Part shown: piece after piece, positions 16,867 through 26,286 of the stretch
Position numbering within the stretch: the first letter of the stretch is position 1
How the letters are laid out: each line of letters opens with the position of its first letter
Source: an uncultured Acetobacteraceae bacterium
GTDB lineage: Bacteria; Pseudomonadota; Alphaproteobacteria; Acetobacterales; Acetobacteraceae
Direction: 5' to 3'
Assembly: GCA_903918315.1 (NCBI GenBank)
Contig: CAIXEA010000152.1
Coordinates: 18,797-82,796 of the forward strand
Length of the DNA: 64,000 bases
Program-made: the position numbers and the translations under genes
The notes under the pieces: model-generated
Seen by the model: only the letters and a program-made list of their open reading frames with translations
Told to the model about the DNA's origin: nothing
The model's database searches: none

Positions 16867-18486
16867 ATGAGCGACACCACCACCACGCCGGGTGCCACCA
16901 AGGTGCCGCCGGCAAAAGCCAATCCTGATAGCTGGGAGGCTGAGCTCGCCGAACTGCGCCAGCGCCAGGCGCTCGCCCGCCAGATGGGTGGTCCCGACCG
17001 CGTCGAACGCCAGCACAAGGGCGGCCGCCTGACCGTGCGGGAGCGGATCGACAAAATGCTCGACCCCGGCACGTTCAAGGAAATCGGCAGCATCGCCGGC
17101 AAGGCGACCTACGACGCCAAGGGCAACATCACCGAATTCATGCCCGGCAACTGCGTCTTCGGGCGCGGCACCGTCGATGGCCGCCCGGTGGTGATCGCGG
17201 GCGACGACTTCACGCTGCGCGGCGGTTCGGCCGATGCCTCCATCAAGGGCAAGCCCAAGATGTCAGAGGAAATCGCCACCGAGTTCCGCATGCCGATCAT
17301 CCGCCTGATTGAGGGCTCGGGCGGTGGCGGCTCGGTCAAGACGATCGAAACCACCGGCCGGGCGAACCTGCCGGGCGGGCTGACCGAGACAACGTCCTTT
17401 GACCTGGTCGCCAATCAGATGGCGCAGGTGCCGGTGGTGGGCCTCGGCCTCGGTTCGGTCGCCGGTCTGGGCGCGGCGCGGCTGGTGGCCTCTCACTATT
17501 CCGTGATGGTCAAGGAAATGGCCGCGGTCTTCGTGGCCGGCCCGCCGGTGGTGGAGCGGCTGGGCGAACCCCGCACCAAGCAGGAGCTGGGCGGCTGGGA
17601 AATCCAGCTCGGCTGCGGCGCCGTCGATCACGCGGTGGATACCGAAGAGCAGGCCTTCGACGCCGCGCGCAAATTCCTGTCCTATCTGCCGAGTTCCATC
17701 CACGATGTGCCGCCGCGGGTTATCGGCTGGGATGATCCGAACCGGGCCGATGAGTCGCTGATCTCGGTCATCCCCAAGGTCAAGAAGCAGGCGTATCATA
17801 TGCGCCGGATCATCGAATCGGTGGTCGATCGCGGCAGCTTCTTTGAGATGGGGAAGATGTTCGGGCGATCGATCATCACCGGTTTCGCCCGCCTCGACGG
17901 CTGGCCGGTGGCGATCATGGCCGGCGACCCGCTGTTCGAGGGCGGTGCCTGGACGGCGGATACGTGCAGCAAGATCATCCGCTTCGTGGACATGGCGCAG
18001 ACCTTCCATCTGCCGGTCGTGCATCTCGTGGATTGCCCCGGCTTCCAGGTGGGGCTGCGGGCGGAAAGCTCGGCGGTTATTCGCTGGGGCGTGCGGGCGC
18101 TGTCGGCGATCAACCAGACGACCGTGCCCTGGTGCAGCATGGTGGTGCGCAACTGCTACGGCGTGGGCGGACTCGGGCATCAGCCCGTGGGGCGGCTGGC
18201 GCTGCGCTACGCCTGGCCCTCCGCGAGCTGGGGCTCACTGCCGCTGGAGGGGGGAATCGAGGCCGCGTATCGTGCGGATATCGATGCCTCCGACGATCCC
18301 GCGGCCAAACTGGCGGAGATTGAGGAGCGTTTGAACCGTCTCCGTTCCCCGTTCCGCACGGCGGAGGCTTTTTGGGTTGACGAAATCATCGACCCGCGCG
18401 ACACCCGCCGCCTTCTGTGCGATTTCGCGAACCTGGCCGGGCCTTTGCGGACCCCGGGACAGTCCAAATTCGGCATGCGGCCGTAG
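16867..18486 (+). CDS. Acyl-CoA carboxylase beta subunit (carboxyltransferase)
   Basis: 539 aa from ATG 16867. Both carboxyltransferase subdomains are present: the N-terminal part has GGRLTVRERIDKMLDPGTF and LIEGSGGGGSVKTIETTG, and the C-terminal part has DCPGFQVGLRAE and the SWGSLPLEGGIEAAYR segment. Family members carry carboxyl from biotin to acetyl-, propionyl-, methylcrotonyl- or geranyl-CoA. The biotin carboxylase/carrier subunit is not adjacent, so it must be encoded elsewhere. The substrate is not assignable by eye; the hydratase neighbour fits a branched or dicarboxyl-CoA pathway. Confidence 0.88.
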   Translation: MSDTTTTPGATKVPPAKANPDSWEAELAELRQRQALARQMGGPDRVERQHKGGRLTVRERIDKMLDPGTFKEIGSIAGKATYDAKGNITEFMPGNCVFGRGTVDGRPVVIAGDDFTLRGGSADASIKGKPKMSEEIATEFRMPIIRLIEGSGGGGSVKTIETTGRANLPGGLTETTSFDLVANQMAQVPVVGLGLGSVAGLGAARLVASHYSVMVKEMAAVFVAGPPVVERLGEPRTKQELGGWEIQLGCGAVDHAVDTEEQAFDAARKFLSYLPSSIHDVPPRVIGWDDPNRADESLISVIPKVKKQAYHMRRIIESVVDRGSFFEMGKMFGRSIITGFARLDGWPVAIMAGDPLFEGGAWTADTCSKIIRFVDMAQTFHLPVVHLVDCPGFQVGLRAESSAVIRWGVRALSAINQTTVPWCSMVVRNCYGVGGLGHQPVGRLALRYAWPSASWGSLPLEGGIEAAYRADIDASDDPAAKLAEIEERLNRLRSPFRTAEAFWVDEIIDPRDTRRLLCDFANLAGPLRTPGQSKFGMRP

Positions 18487-18530
18487 GGGGCGGACCGCGT
18501 GTCCGCATCCGTTAATGGCGTTGGGAACGC

Positions 18531-18818
18531 GTGAACCGCTTCGAGTGGGATCCGAACAAGGCGAGGACAAATCTCGCCAAGCATGGCGTTGCGTTCGAGG
18601 ATGCGTGTATGGTGTGGGACGACCCACGGTACATACTGCGGCAGGATCGCCACGAGGATGGCGAAGAACGATGGCAGATCATCGGCTATGCGCACGGCGT
18701 CGTCATTCTCGTCGTATGGCACACCTACCCCGACCCGAATGACGAAGAGAGGGTCCGAATCATTGGCGCGCGCAAGGCGGAGCGAAGGGAACGGAGCGCC
18801 TATGAGCAAGGCATCTGA
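18531..18818 (+). CDS. brnT: BrnT family ribonuclease toxin
   Basis: 95 aa from GTG 18531. The BrnT pattern is complete: FEWDPNKARTNLAKHGVAFE at the N-terminus, WDDPRYI in the middle, and VRIIGARKAERRERSAYEQ at the end. BrnT toxins are small RelE-like RNases normally encoded directly upstream of, and overlapping, the BrnA antitoxin. Here the stop at 18818 overlaps the next gene by 17 bases, but that gene is a 1188-aa restriction enzyme with only the N-terminal part of a BrnA-like sequence. Confidence 0.92.
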   Translation: MNRFEWDPNKARTNLAKHGVAFEDACMVWDDPRYILRQDRHEDGEERWQIIGYAHGVVILVVWHTYPDPNDEERVRIIGARKAERRERSAYEQGI

Positions 18819-21800
18819 CGCCGCGCAACGCGAACGCCTGCTGCGGCTCTCGTCGCTGCCTGATGAACTTATTGACACCGATGACCTTCCGGTGATCGCG
18901 GACTGGTCCACCGGCGTCCGTGGTGGTACGCCGGGCGAAATGCGGGCGCGGGCAGCGGCCCGACCGGCGCCGCCCTCTCCGATTGAGGCCTTTATCGCGC
19001 GCTGGCAGGGCGGGGAAGGTGGGCAAGAGCGCGCGAATTACGCGTTGTTCCTATCCGAACTGTGCGATGTCCTCGGCGTGCCGCGCCCCGACCCAGCTTC
19101 CGCCAATCACGAAACGAATGACTACGTTTTCGAGCGTTCGGTGCGGGAAAAATCCATCGACGGCAGCCTCTCGCTCGGCCGGATCGACCTCTACAAGCGT
19201 GGCAGCTTCGTCCTGGAGGCCAAGCAATCCCGCCAGATCGGCGGCAGCAAGGAAATCACCGGCCAGACGGACCTGTTCGGCCGCTCCGAACCGGCCCGAC
19301 GCGGCACCCGCGGGGCGAATCGTGCCTGGGACGTGCTGATGCTCAACGCCCGCCGCCAGGCCGAGGATTACGCCCGCGCCTTGCCCGTGGACCATGGCTG
19401 GCCGCCCTTCATCCTGGTCTGCGACGTCGGCCATGTGCTGGAGGTCTACGCCGACTTCTCCGGCCAGGGAAAGAACTACGCCCAGTTCCCCGACCGCCAG
19501 TCGTTCCGCATCTATCTGGAGGATCTGCGCCAGCCCGAAACCCGGGAAAGGCTGGTCCGCATCTGGACCGACCCGTTATCGCTCGATCCCGCGCGCAAAT
19601 CTGCCCGGGTTACGCGCGAAATCGCCGATCGGCTGGCATCGGTGTCAAAGGCGCTGGAAGCGGACCATCATCGGCCCGAAGACGTGGCGATGTTCCTGAT
19701 GCGCTGCCTGTTCACCATGTTCGCCGAAGATGTCGGTCTGCTGCCCAAGGCGTCGTTCCGCAACCTGCTGGAACGTTGCGAACAGGACCCGGATCGGCTG
19801 CAACCGATGGTGGGGCAGCTCTGGGAGGCGATGGATCGCGGCGATTTCGCGATTGCCATTGAGGCGCGGGTCAGGCGCTTCAACGGCGAGTTCTTCAAGA
19901 ACCGCACCGTGCTGCCGTTACGGCGCGAGGAGATCGGAGAACTGCGGCAAGCCGCATCGTATGATTGGCGGGAGGTCGACCCCTCGATCTTCGGCACGTT
20001 GCTGGAACAGGCGCTGGACACCGGGGAACGGAAACGCCTGGGCGCGCACTACACGCCGCGCGCCTACGTCGAGCGGCTGGTCGTCGCAACCGTCATCGAA
20101 CCGCTGCGCGCCGACTGGGACCGCGCGCTGTCCACGGCCGAACGGCAGAAGGCGGAAGGCCGCATGAACGACGCGGTGGCGACGATCACCGCCTTCCATG
20201 AAGCGTTGTGCCGGACCCGGGTTCTCGATCCCGCCTGCGGCACCGGCAATTTTCTGTATGTCTCGCTGGAGTTGCTGAAACGGCTGGAAGGCGAGGTGCT
20301 GGAGGCGCTGGCCGACCTCGGCGGGCAGGAGGCGTTGAGCGGGCTGCAGGGCCATACCGTCGATCCGCACCAGTTCCTGGGGCTGGAGATCAATCCGCGT
20401 GCCGCCGCCATCGCCGAGTTGGTGCTGTGGATCGGCTATCTGCAATGGCATTTGCGCACCCAGAACGGGTTCCCGGGCGATCCGATTCTGAAGGCGTTCC
20501 GCAATATCGCGGTGAAAGACGCGGTGCTGGAAGGCGATCGCTCCGTCGTCATGCGCGGCGGTGTGGCGGTGGAGCAGGAATACGGCGCCCCCCGCCAACC
20601 CGCCTGGCCAGAGGCGGAATTCATCGTAGGCAATCCGCCGTTCATCGGCGGAAAGGATATTCGTGCCCGGTTGGGCGACGACCGAACCGAGGCGTTGTGG
20701 GCGGCGCACCCGGCGATGAACGAATCCGCCGATTTCGTCATGTATTGGTGGGACCACGCAGCCGGCTTGCTGACTCGCAAGGCGTCCGTGTTGCGCCGGT
20801 TCGGGCTGGTGACGACTAACTCCATCAGTCAGGTGTTCCAGCGCCGCGTGATGGAGCGGTATCTGACCGCGAAGGTGCCCATTTCCCTGGTGATGGCGGT
20901 GCCGGACCACCCCTGGACCAAGGCCGGCAAGGATGCGGCGGCAGTGCGCATCGCGATGACCGTGGCCGAAGCCGGCACCAGGGAAGGGCGCCTGCTGGAA
21001 GTCGTGCGCGAGGATGCGTTGGACACCGACGCGCCGCTGATCGAATTTTCAGAAACGGAAGGGTCGATCCATTCCGATCTGACGGTGGGCGTGGATGTGA
21101 CCAAGGCGGTGCCACTGCGGGCCAACGAAGGGCTCTCATCACCCGGCGTGAAATTGCATGGTGCGGGGTTTATTGTGACGCCAGCGGAGGCCGGGTATCT
21201 TGGGCTCGGACGCCGGGCGGGGTTGGAGAAGCATATCCGGGAATACCGGAATGGGCGCGATCTGACGGCGCGGGCGCGCGGGGCGATGGTGATCGATTTG
21301 GATGGGCTTGGAATCGAAGAGATTCGCGATAGATTTCCGGAAGTGTATCAGCATGTCTATCTACGGGTCAAATCGGAACGAGATACCAACAACGAAGAAT
21401 ATGGCAGATTGAACTGGTGGTTGTTCGGTCGGAAAAACACGTTGATGCGTGGCTTCACGCATGGTTTGCGGCGCTACATCGCGACGGTGGAGACGCCCAA
21501 GCATCGCGTCTTCCAGTTCCTCGACGCATCGATCCTGCCGGATAATATGATCGTCGCCATTGGATCGGACGACGGGTTTATCCTGGGAGTACTGTCCGCC
21601 CGCATCCATGGAGTCTGGACCGCGATGCAAGGCGGGACATTGGAGGATCGGCCCCGTTACACAAAGTCGCTGTGCTTTGATCCGTTCCCGTTCCCGACTG
21701 CCGACGACCTCCAAAAACACCGCGTCCGCACTATCGCCGAAGACCTGGATGCCCACCGCAAGCGCGTCCTCGCCGACCACCCGCACCTCACCCTCACTGG

Positions 21801-22368
21801 CCTCTACAACGTGCTGGAGAAGCTTCGCGCCGGCACCCCGCCCGATGCCCTGGACAGGGCCGAGCGCCGCATCTTTGACGACGGCCTCGTGCTGATCCTC
21901 AAGGAGTACCACGACCGCCTGGATGCCGAGGTCGCCGCCGCCTACGGCTGGCCCGCCGACCTCGGCGACACCGAAATCCTCGCCCGTCTCGTCGCCCTCA
22001 ACCGCGAGCGGGTGCGGGAGGAAGCGACCGGCCTCGTTCGCTGGCTGCGCCCCGAGTATCAGATCCCCCGCTTCGGCACCGCGCAGCAGAAAGCCCAGCT
22101 CGACCTCGCTGGCGGCGCGATGCGTGCGCCCCAGGCCGCGAAGACCAAGGCGACGTTCCCCACCGACGACTCGGCCCAGACCGCCGCCGTCATGGTCGCG
22201 CTCGCCTCCGCCACCGCGCCACTCGATACCGACGCGCTCGCGCTGCAATTCCGCCAGGGCCGCAGAATCGCCCCCAAAGTCGCCGCCGTGCTCGGGGCGT
22301 TGCAGCGTATGGGCTACGTCACCGCCACCAATGCCGGCCGCGCCTGGTCGCTGCGCCGCGCCGCCTGA
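18802..22368 (+). CDS. MmeI-like (type IIL) restriction-modification enzyme with BrnA-like N-terminal segment
   Basis: 1188 aa from ATG 18802, which overlaps brnT. Residues 16-42 read LSSLPDELIDTDDLPVIADW then STGVRGG, matching the first half of BrnA antitoxins (LPDE-IDT-DIPE--DWS-A-RG); the BrnA ribbon-helix-helix half is absent. An alternative enzyme-only start is ATG 18940. Next comes a PD-(D/E)xK-like nuclease (Asp129; EAK at 139-141), a helical region, an N6-adenine methylase (LDPACGTGNFLY from 475; NPPF at 611-614), a target-recognition region and a C-terminal winged-helix-like segment. Family members cut and methylate DNA with one polypeptide. No separate specificity or restriction gene accompanies it. 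Confidence 0.88.
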   Translation: MSKASDAAQRERLLRLSSLPDELIDTDDLPVIADWSTGVRGGTPGEMRARAAARPAPPSPIEAFIARWQGGEGGQERANYALFLSELCDVLGVPRPDPASANHETNDYVFERSVREKSIDGSLSLGRIDLYKRGSFVLEAKQSRQIGGSKEITGQTDLFGRSEPARRGTRGANRAWDVLMLNARRQAEDYARALPVDHGWPPFILVCDVGHVLEVYADFSGQGKNYAQFPDRQSFRIYLEDLRQPETRERLVRIWTDPLSLDPARKSARVTREIADRLASVSKALEADHHRPEDVAMFLMRCLFTMFAEDVGLLPKASFRNLLERCEQDPDRLQPMVGQLWEAMDRGDFAIAIEARVRRFNGEFFKNRTVLPLRREEIGELRQAASYDWREVDPSIFGTLLEQALDTGERKRLGAHYTPRAYVERLVVATVIEPLRADWDRALSTAERQKAEGRMNDAVATITAFHEALCRTRVLDPACGTGNFLYVSLELLKRLEGEVLEALADLGGQEALSGLQGHTVDPHQFLGLEINPRAAAIAELVLWIGYLQWHLRTQNGFPGDPILKAFRNIAVKDAVLEGDRSVVMRGGVAVEQEYGAPRQPAWPEAEFIVGNPPFIGGKDIRARLGDDRTEALWAAHPAMNESADFVMYWWDHAAGLLTRKASVLRRFGLVTTNSISQVFQRRVMERYLTAKVPISLVMAVPDHPWTKAGKDAAAVRIAMTVAEAGTREGRLLEVVREDALDTDAPLIEFSETEGSIHSDLTVGVDVTKAVPLRANEGLSSPGVKLHGAGFIVTPAEAGYLGLGRRAGLEKHIREYRNGRDLTARARGAMVIDLDGLGIEEIRDRFPEVYQHVYLRVKSERDTNNEEYGRLNWWLFGRKNTLMRGFTHGLRRYIATVETPKHRVFQFLDASILPDNMIVAIGSDDGFILGVLSARIHGVWTAMQGGTLEDRPRYTKSLCFDPFPFPTADDLQKHRVRTIAEDLDAHRKRVLADHPHLTLTGLYNVLEKLRAGTPPDALDRAERRIFDDGLVLILKEYHDRLDAEVAAAYGWPADLGDTEILARLVALNRERVREEATGLVRWLRPEYQIPRFGTAQQKAQLDLAGGAMRAPQAAKTKATFPTDDSAQTAAVMVALASATAPLDTDALALQFRQGRRIAPKVAAVLGALQRMGYVTATNAGRAWSLRRAA

Positions 22369-22633
22369 TCGCGCCGGCCTCACCGGCACCGTTCCATGTT
22401 ATAAAGCGCTGCTGCTTCATCGCGCTGATTCGCGGTGAAAGACCGCTTGGATTCCGCCGCGAAGCTAGGCACGGCGCGAATGATTGCCCTCAGCCGTGAC
22501 CCCGCAACCCGGCCCCCCGTTGCCGACAGGCTGGCCTGCGAATAGAGTAGTTGACTGCGCGACCGAGGAGCCTCAGAAGCCCCCGCGCGCGGGGCCAAGG
22601 GGGCGACCCCGGCCGGAGGAAAAGGAGTCCGAC

Positions 22634-24439
22634 TTGCAGCCGACAGACATTCACGACCCCGACTACTTTCATAAGGTGGTCGACTGCCAGTGGGCCTGTC
22701 CGGCACACACGCCGGTACCGGAATACATCCGCCTGATCGCGGACGGCCGCTATGCGGACGCGTTCATGATCAACTGGAAGTCCAATGTGTTCCCGGGCAT
22801 CCTGGGCCGCACCTGCGACCGCCCGTGTGAGCCCGCCTGCCGCCGTGGCCGGGTGGAGGACGAACCCGTCGCCATCTGCCGCCTCAAGCGCGTCGCCGCC
22901 GATTTCAAGGGCGATGTGTCCGGCCTGATGCCGCCGCCGCCCACGACTCGCAACGGCAAAAAGATCGCGCTGATTGGCGCCGGTCCGGCGTCGTTGACGG
23001 TTGCGCGCGATCTGGCGCCGCTGGGCTATCATATCGTCGTCTATGACGGTGATACCCGCGCCGGCGGCATGATCCGCAGCCAGATCCCCAAATTCCGCCT
23101 GCCGGAAGAGGTGATCGACGAGGAAGTCGGTTATATCACCGCGCTCGGCCCGGAAATGCGGCTGGGCCAGCGGGTCGATAGCCTCAAGGGCATTCTCGAA
23201 GAAGACTACGACGCGATCTTCGTCGGCACCGGCGCGCCGCGTGGCCGCGATCTCCCGATCCCCGGCCGCCAGGAAGCGGCGGCCAATATCCATATCGGGA
23301 TCGACTGGCTGTCGTCCGTCTCCTTCGGTCACATCTCCAAAATCGGCAAGCGCGTGATCGTGCTCGGCGGTGGCAACACCGCCATGGATTGCTGCCGGTC
23401 GGCCCGCCGCCTCGGCGGCGACGACGTGAAGGTCATTGTCCGCTCCGGCTTCGACGAAATGAAGGCCTCCCCGTGGGAGAAGGAAGACGCGATCGGGGAA
23501 GACATCCCCATCCTGAACATGCTCGTGCCCATCGCCTTCATTCATGAAGACGGCAAGCTCGTCGGCATGACCTTCGACAAGGTGAAGGCTGAATACGACG
23601 CCCGCGGCCGCCGCAATCTGGTGTCCACCGGCGAAGAGCCGGTGTTCCATGGCTGCGACGACGTTCTGGTCGCCGTCGGCCAGGAGAATGCGTTCCCCTG
23701 GATCGAGCGTGATATCGGCCTGACCTTCGACGACCGCTGGGACATGCCGGTGGTGAACGAGACGACCTTCCAGTCCACCCACCCGAAGGTCTTCTTCGGC
23801 GGTGACGCGGCGTTCGGCCCGAAGAACATCATCTGGGCCGTGGCGCAGGGCCATCAGGCGGCGATTTCGCTCCACAAGTTCTGCCAGGGGGAGGACGTGT
23901 CCGTGCGCCCGCCGCCGGGCGTGACCGTGGTCAGCCAGAAGATGGGCATCCATGAGTGGAGCTACGACAACAACGTCTCCCTCGATCTGCGCTTCAAGGT
24001 GCCGCATCGCGATAAATTCGCGGCCCTGAGCGACATCAAGGCCGAGGTTGAGCTGGGCTTCGACATCAAGCTGGCCTTCGCGGAAGCGCAGCGCTGCCTG
24101 AACTGCGACGTGCAGACGGTGTTCGACGACAAGCTGTGCATCGAATGCGATGCCTGCGTCGATATCTGCCCGGTGGACAGCATCAGCTTCACCAAGAACG
24201 GTGATGAAGCCGATCTGCGGACACGGCTGAGCGCCCCGGCGACGGATCTGACGCAGGCGATCTATGTGTCGAAAGACCTGAAGACCGGCCGCGTGATGGC
24301 GAAGGACGAAGACGTCTGCCTCCATTGCGGACTGTGCGCGGAGCGCTGCCCGACGGGCGCGTGGGATATGCAACGGTTCCTGATCGACGTAGCCCAGGCA
24401 GGAAAAATGGGGGCGGAGAGCGCATGCTGCAGCAAGTAG
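22634..24439 (+). CDS. FAD/NAD(P)-dependent oxidoreductase with 4Fe-4S ferredoxin domain (GltD-like, KorC-type)
   Basis: 601 aa from TTG 22634, preceded by AAAGGAGTCCGAC. The N-terminal Fe-S region has CQWACPAHTPVPEYI and GRTCDRPCEPACRRG, as in glutamate synthase small subunits; FAD and NADP Rossmann motifs are ALIGAGPASLTVARDLA and VIVLGGGNTAMDCCRSA. The C-terminus adds two 4Fe-4S clusters, CIECDACVDICPVD and CLHCGLCAERCP. It overlaps korA by 16 bases, so all three proteins form one complex-encoding operon. By analogy to the Azoarcus/Thauera 2-oxoglutarate:NADP+ oxidoreductase it would connect 2-oxoacid oxidation to NADP/ferredoxin. The 265 bp upstream hold no gene I can support. Confidence 0.88.
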   Translation: MQPTDIHDPDYFHKVVDCQWACPAHTPVPEYIRLIADGRYADAFMINWKSNVFPGILGRTCDRPCEPACRRGRVEDEPVAICRLKRVAADFKGDVSGLMPPPPTTRNGKKIALIGAGPASLTVARDLAPLGYHIVVYDGDTRAGGMIRSQIPKFRLPEEVIDEEVGYITALGPEMRLGQRVDSLKGILEEDYDAIFVGTGAPRGRDLPIPGRQEAAANIHIGIDWLSSVSFGHISKIGKRVIVLGGGNTAMDCCRSARRLGGDDVKVIVRSGFDEMKASPWEKEDAIGEDIPILNMLVPIAFIHEDGKLVGMTFDKVKAEYDARGRRNLVSTGEEPVFHGCDDVLVAVGQENAFPWIERDIGLTFDDRWDMPVVNETTFQSTHPKVFFGGDAAFGPKNIIWAVAQGHQAAISLHKFCQGEDVSVRPPPGVTVVSQKMGIHEWSYDNNVSLDLRFKVPHRDKFAALSDIKAEVELGFDIKLAFAEAQRCLNCDVQTVFDDKLCIECDACVDICPVDSISFTKNGDEADLRTRLSAPATDLTQAIYVSKDLKTGRVMAKDEDVCLHCGLCAERCPTGAWDMQRFLIDVAQAGKMGAESACCSK

Positions 24440-26286
24440 ACCGTCTGGAAGCCCTCCAGCGGGTTAACGATTTCGTCGTCAAGTTCGCCAATGTGAACGG
24501 GTCCGGTTCGGCCAGCGCCAATGCGCTGTTCGCCAAATCGGTCCTGCGCATGGGCGTCACCGCGACCCCTCGCAACATCTTCCCCTCCAACATCCAGGGC
24601 CTGCCGACATGGTATGAGGTCCGGATTTCGGAAGCCGGATACATGGGCGCGCGCGGCGGCGGTCCCGACCTGATGGTCGCGATGAACCCGCAGACCTGGG
24701 ACGGGGACGTCGCCAGCATCGAGCCGGGCGGCTACCTGTTCTACGACAACACCAAGCCGATGCCGGAATCGAAGTTCCGCCGCGACATCGTGGTTGTCGG
24801 CGTGCCGCTGACCCGCATGACGAATGAGGCGTACAGCAACCCGCGCGAGCGCCAGCTGTTCAAGAACATCGTCGGCCTCGGCGCGCTGTCGGCGCTGCTG
24901 GACATCGATCCGGCGGTGATCGAGCAATTGCTGGCCGAGCAGTTCAAGAACCGTGAGAAGCTGATCACCGCCAATGTGCGGGCGCTCCACATGGGTCGCG
25001 ACTGGGTCAAAGCCAATCTCGGCGATCCCGTCGGCCTGAAGCTCCGCAAAGCGGATTCCGTCGGCGACCGCATCCTGATCGACGGCAATGCCGCCGCCGC
25101 GCTGGGCGCGGTCTATGGCGGCGCGACGGTCTGCGCCTGGTATCCGATCACGCCGTCGTCCTCGGTGGCGGAGGCTTTCACCAGCTATTGCGCCCGCATG
25201 CGGGTGGATAAAGCGACCGGCAAGAAGAACTACGCCATCGTGCAGGCCGAAGACGAGCTGGCCTCCATCGGCATGGTCATCGGCGCGGCCTGGAACGGGG
25301 CGCGGTCCTTCACCGCCACCTCCGGCCCCGGCATCTCGCTGATGCAGGAATTCATCGGCCTGGCTTATTTCGCCGAGATTCCGGCCGTCATCATGGACGT
25401 GCAGCGCTCCGGCCCGTCCACGGGCATGCCGACGCGCACGCAGCAGACCGATATCACGGCCTGCGCCTATGCCAGCCATGGCGACACCAAGCATGTGCTG
25501 CTGATCCCCGAAGACGGGTTTGAGTGCTTCGAGTTCGGCGCTTTGGCCTTCGACCTCGCCGATCGCCTGCAAACCCCGATCTTCGTCATGCTCGATCTTG
25601 AGATCGGTATGAACGATCGCCTGACCAAGCCCTTCGTCTGGGATGACAGCCGCAAGATGGATCGCGGCAAGGTCATGACGGCGGAAGAGCTGCAGGCCGG
25701 CAAGAAGTTCGGCCGCTATCTGGATGTGGACAACGATGGGATTACCTATCGCACCTATCCGGGCACGCATCCGACCAAGGGCGCCTTCTTCACCCGCGGC
25801 ACGTCGAAGGACTCGATGGCCCGCTACTCCGAAGAAGGCCACGACTATCACGAGAATATGGAGCGGTTGCTGAAGAAGCATAACACCGCCCGTTCCATGG
25901 TCCCCGCCGCGATCGAACGCAAAGCGAAACAGCCGACCCGTTACGGGGCGATTTATTATGGCTCGACGAGTCCGGCGATGACGGAAGCGGATGAGCAGCT
26001 GAACGCTTTGGGCGTCTCACTCGATCTGCTGCGCGTGCGTGGGTTCCCGTTCGGGGACGAAGTCGCGGCCTTCATCGAAGCCCACGACAAGGTCTTCGTG
26101 ATCGAGCAGAATCGCGACGGTCAGATGCGCTCGCTCCTGATCAACGAGCTGGAAATCAACCCGAAACAGCTCGTCAAGATCCTTCACTACGATGGCACGC
26201 CCATCAATGCGCGCTTCATCTCCGGCGCGATTGCCCAGGCGTTGCAGATCGCCCAACCCGCCAAAGTGACTGAGGTGGTGTCATGA
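24424..26286 (+). CDS. korA: 2-oxoacid:ferredoxin oxidoreductase, alpha subunit (fused gamma/alpha)
   Basis: 620 aa from ATG 24424. The first ~200 residues are the gamma domain (NVNGSGSASANALFAKSVLRMG; GYMGARGGGPDL); the rest is the pyrimidine-binding alpha domain (WYPITPSSSVAEAF; QAEDELASIGMVIGAAWNG; TSGPGISLMQEFIGLAYFAE) and a C-terminal transketolase-like domain. It works with KorB, which binds thiamine diphosphate, to convert a 2-oxoacid plus CoA to acyl-CoA, CO2 and reduced ferredoxin. 2-oxoglutarate is the probable substrate by family resemblance. It overlaps the genes on both sides. Confidence 0.93.
   Translation: MLQQVDRLEALQRVNDFVVKFANVNGSGSASANALFAKSVLRMGVTATPRNIFPSNIQGLPTWYEVRISEAGYMGARGGGPDLMVAMNPQTWDGDVASIEPGGYLFYDNTKPMPESKFRRDIVVVGVPLTRMTNEAYSNPRERQLFKNIVGLGALSALLDIDPAVIEQLLAEQFKNREKLITANVRALHMGRDWVKANLGDPVGLKLRKADSVGDRILIDGNAAAALGAVYGGATVCAWYPITPSSSVAEAFTSYCARMRVDKATGKKNYAIVQAEDELASIGMVIGAAWNGARSFTATSGPGISLMQEFIGLAYFAEIPAVIMDVQRSGPSTGMPTRTQQTDITACAYASHGDTKHVLLIPEDGFECFEFGALAFDLADRLQTPIFVMLDLEIGMNDRLTKPFVWDDSRKMDRGKVMTAEELQAGKKFGRYLDVDNDGITYRTYPGTHPTKGAFFTRGTSKDSMARYSEEGHDYHENMERLLKKHNTARSMVPAAIERKAKQPTRYGAIYYGSTSPAMTEADEQLNALGVSLDLLRVRGFPFGDEVAAFIEAHDKVFVIEQNRDGQMRSLLINELEINPKQLVKILHYDGTPINARFISGAIAQALQIAQPAKVTEVVS

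Noticed and set aside
22490-25881. Long minus-strand ORFs opposite the kor operon
   Set aside because: Antisense shadows of GltD-like and KorA genes; their composition is biased and no motif appears.
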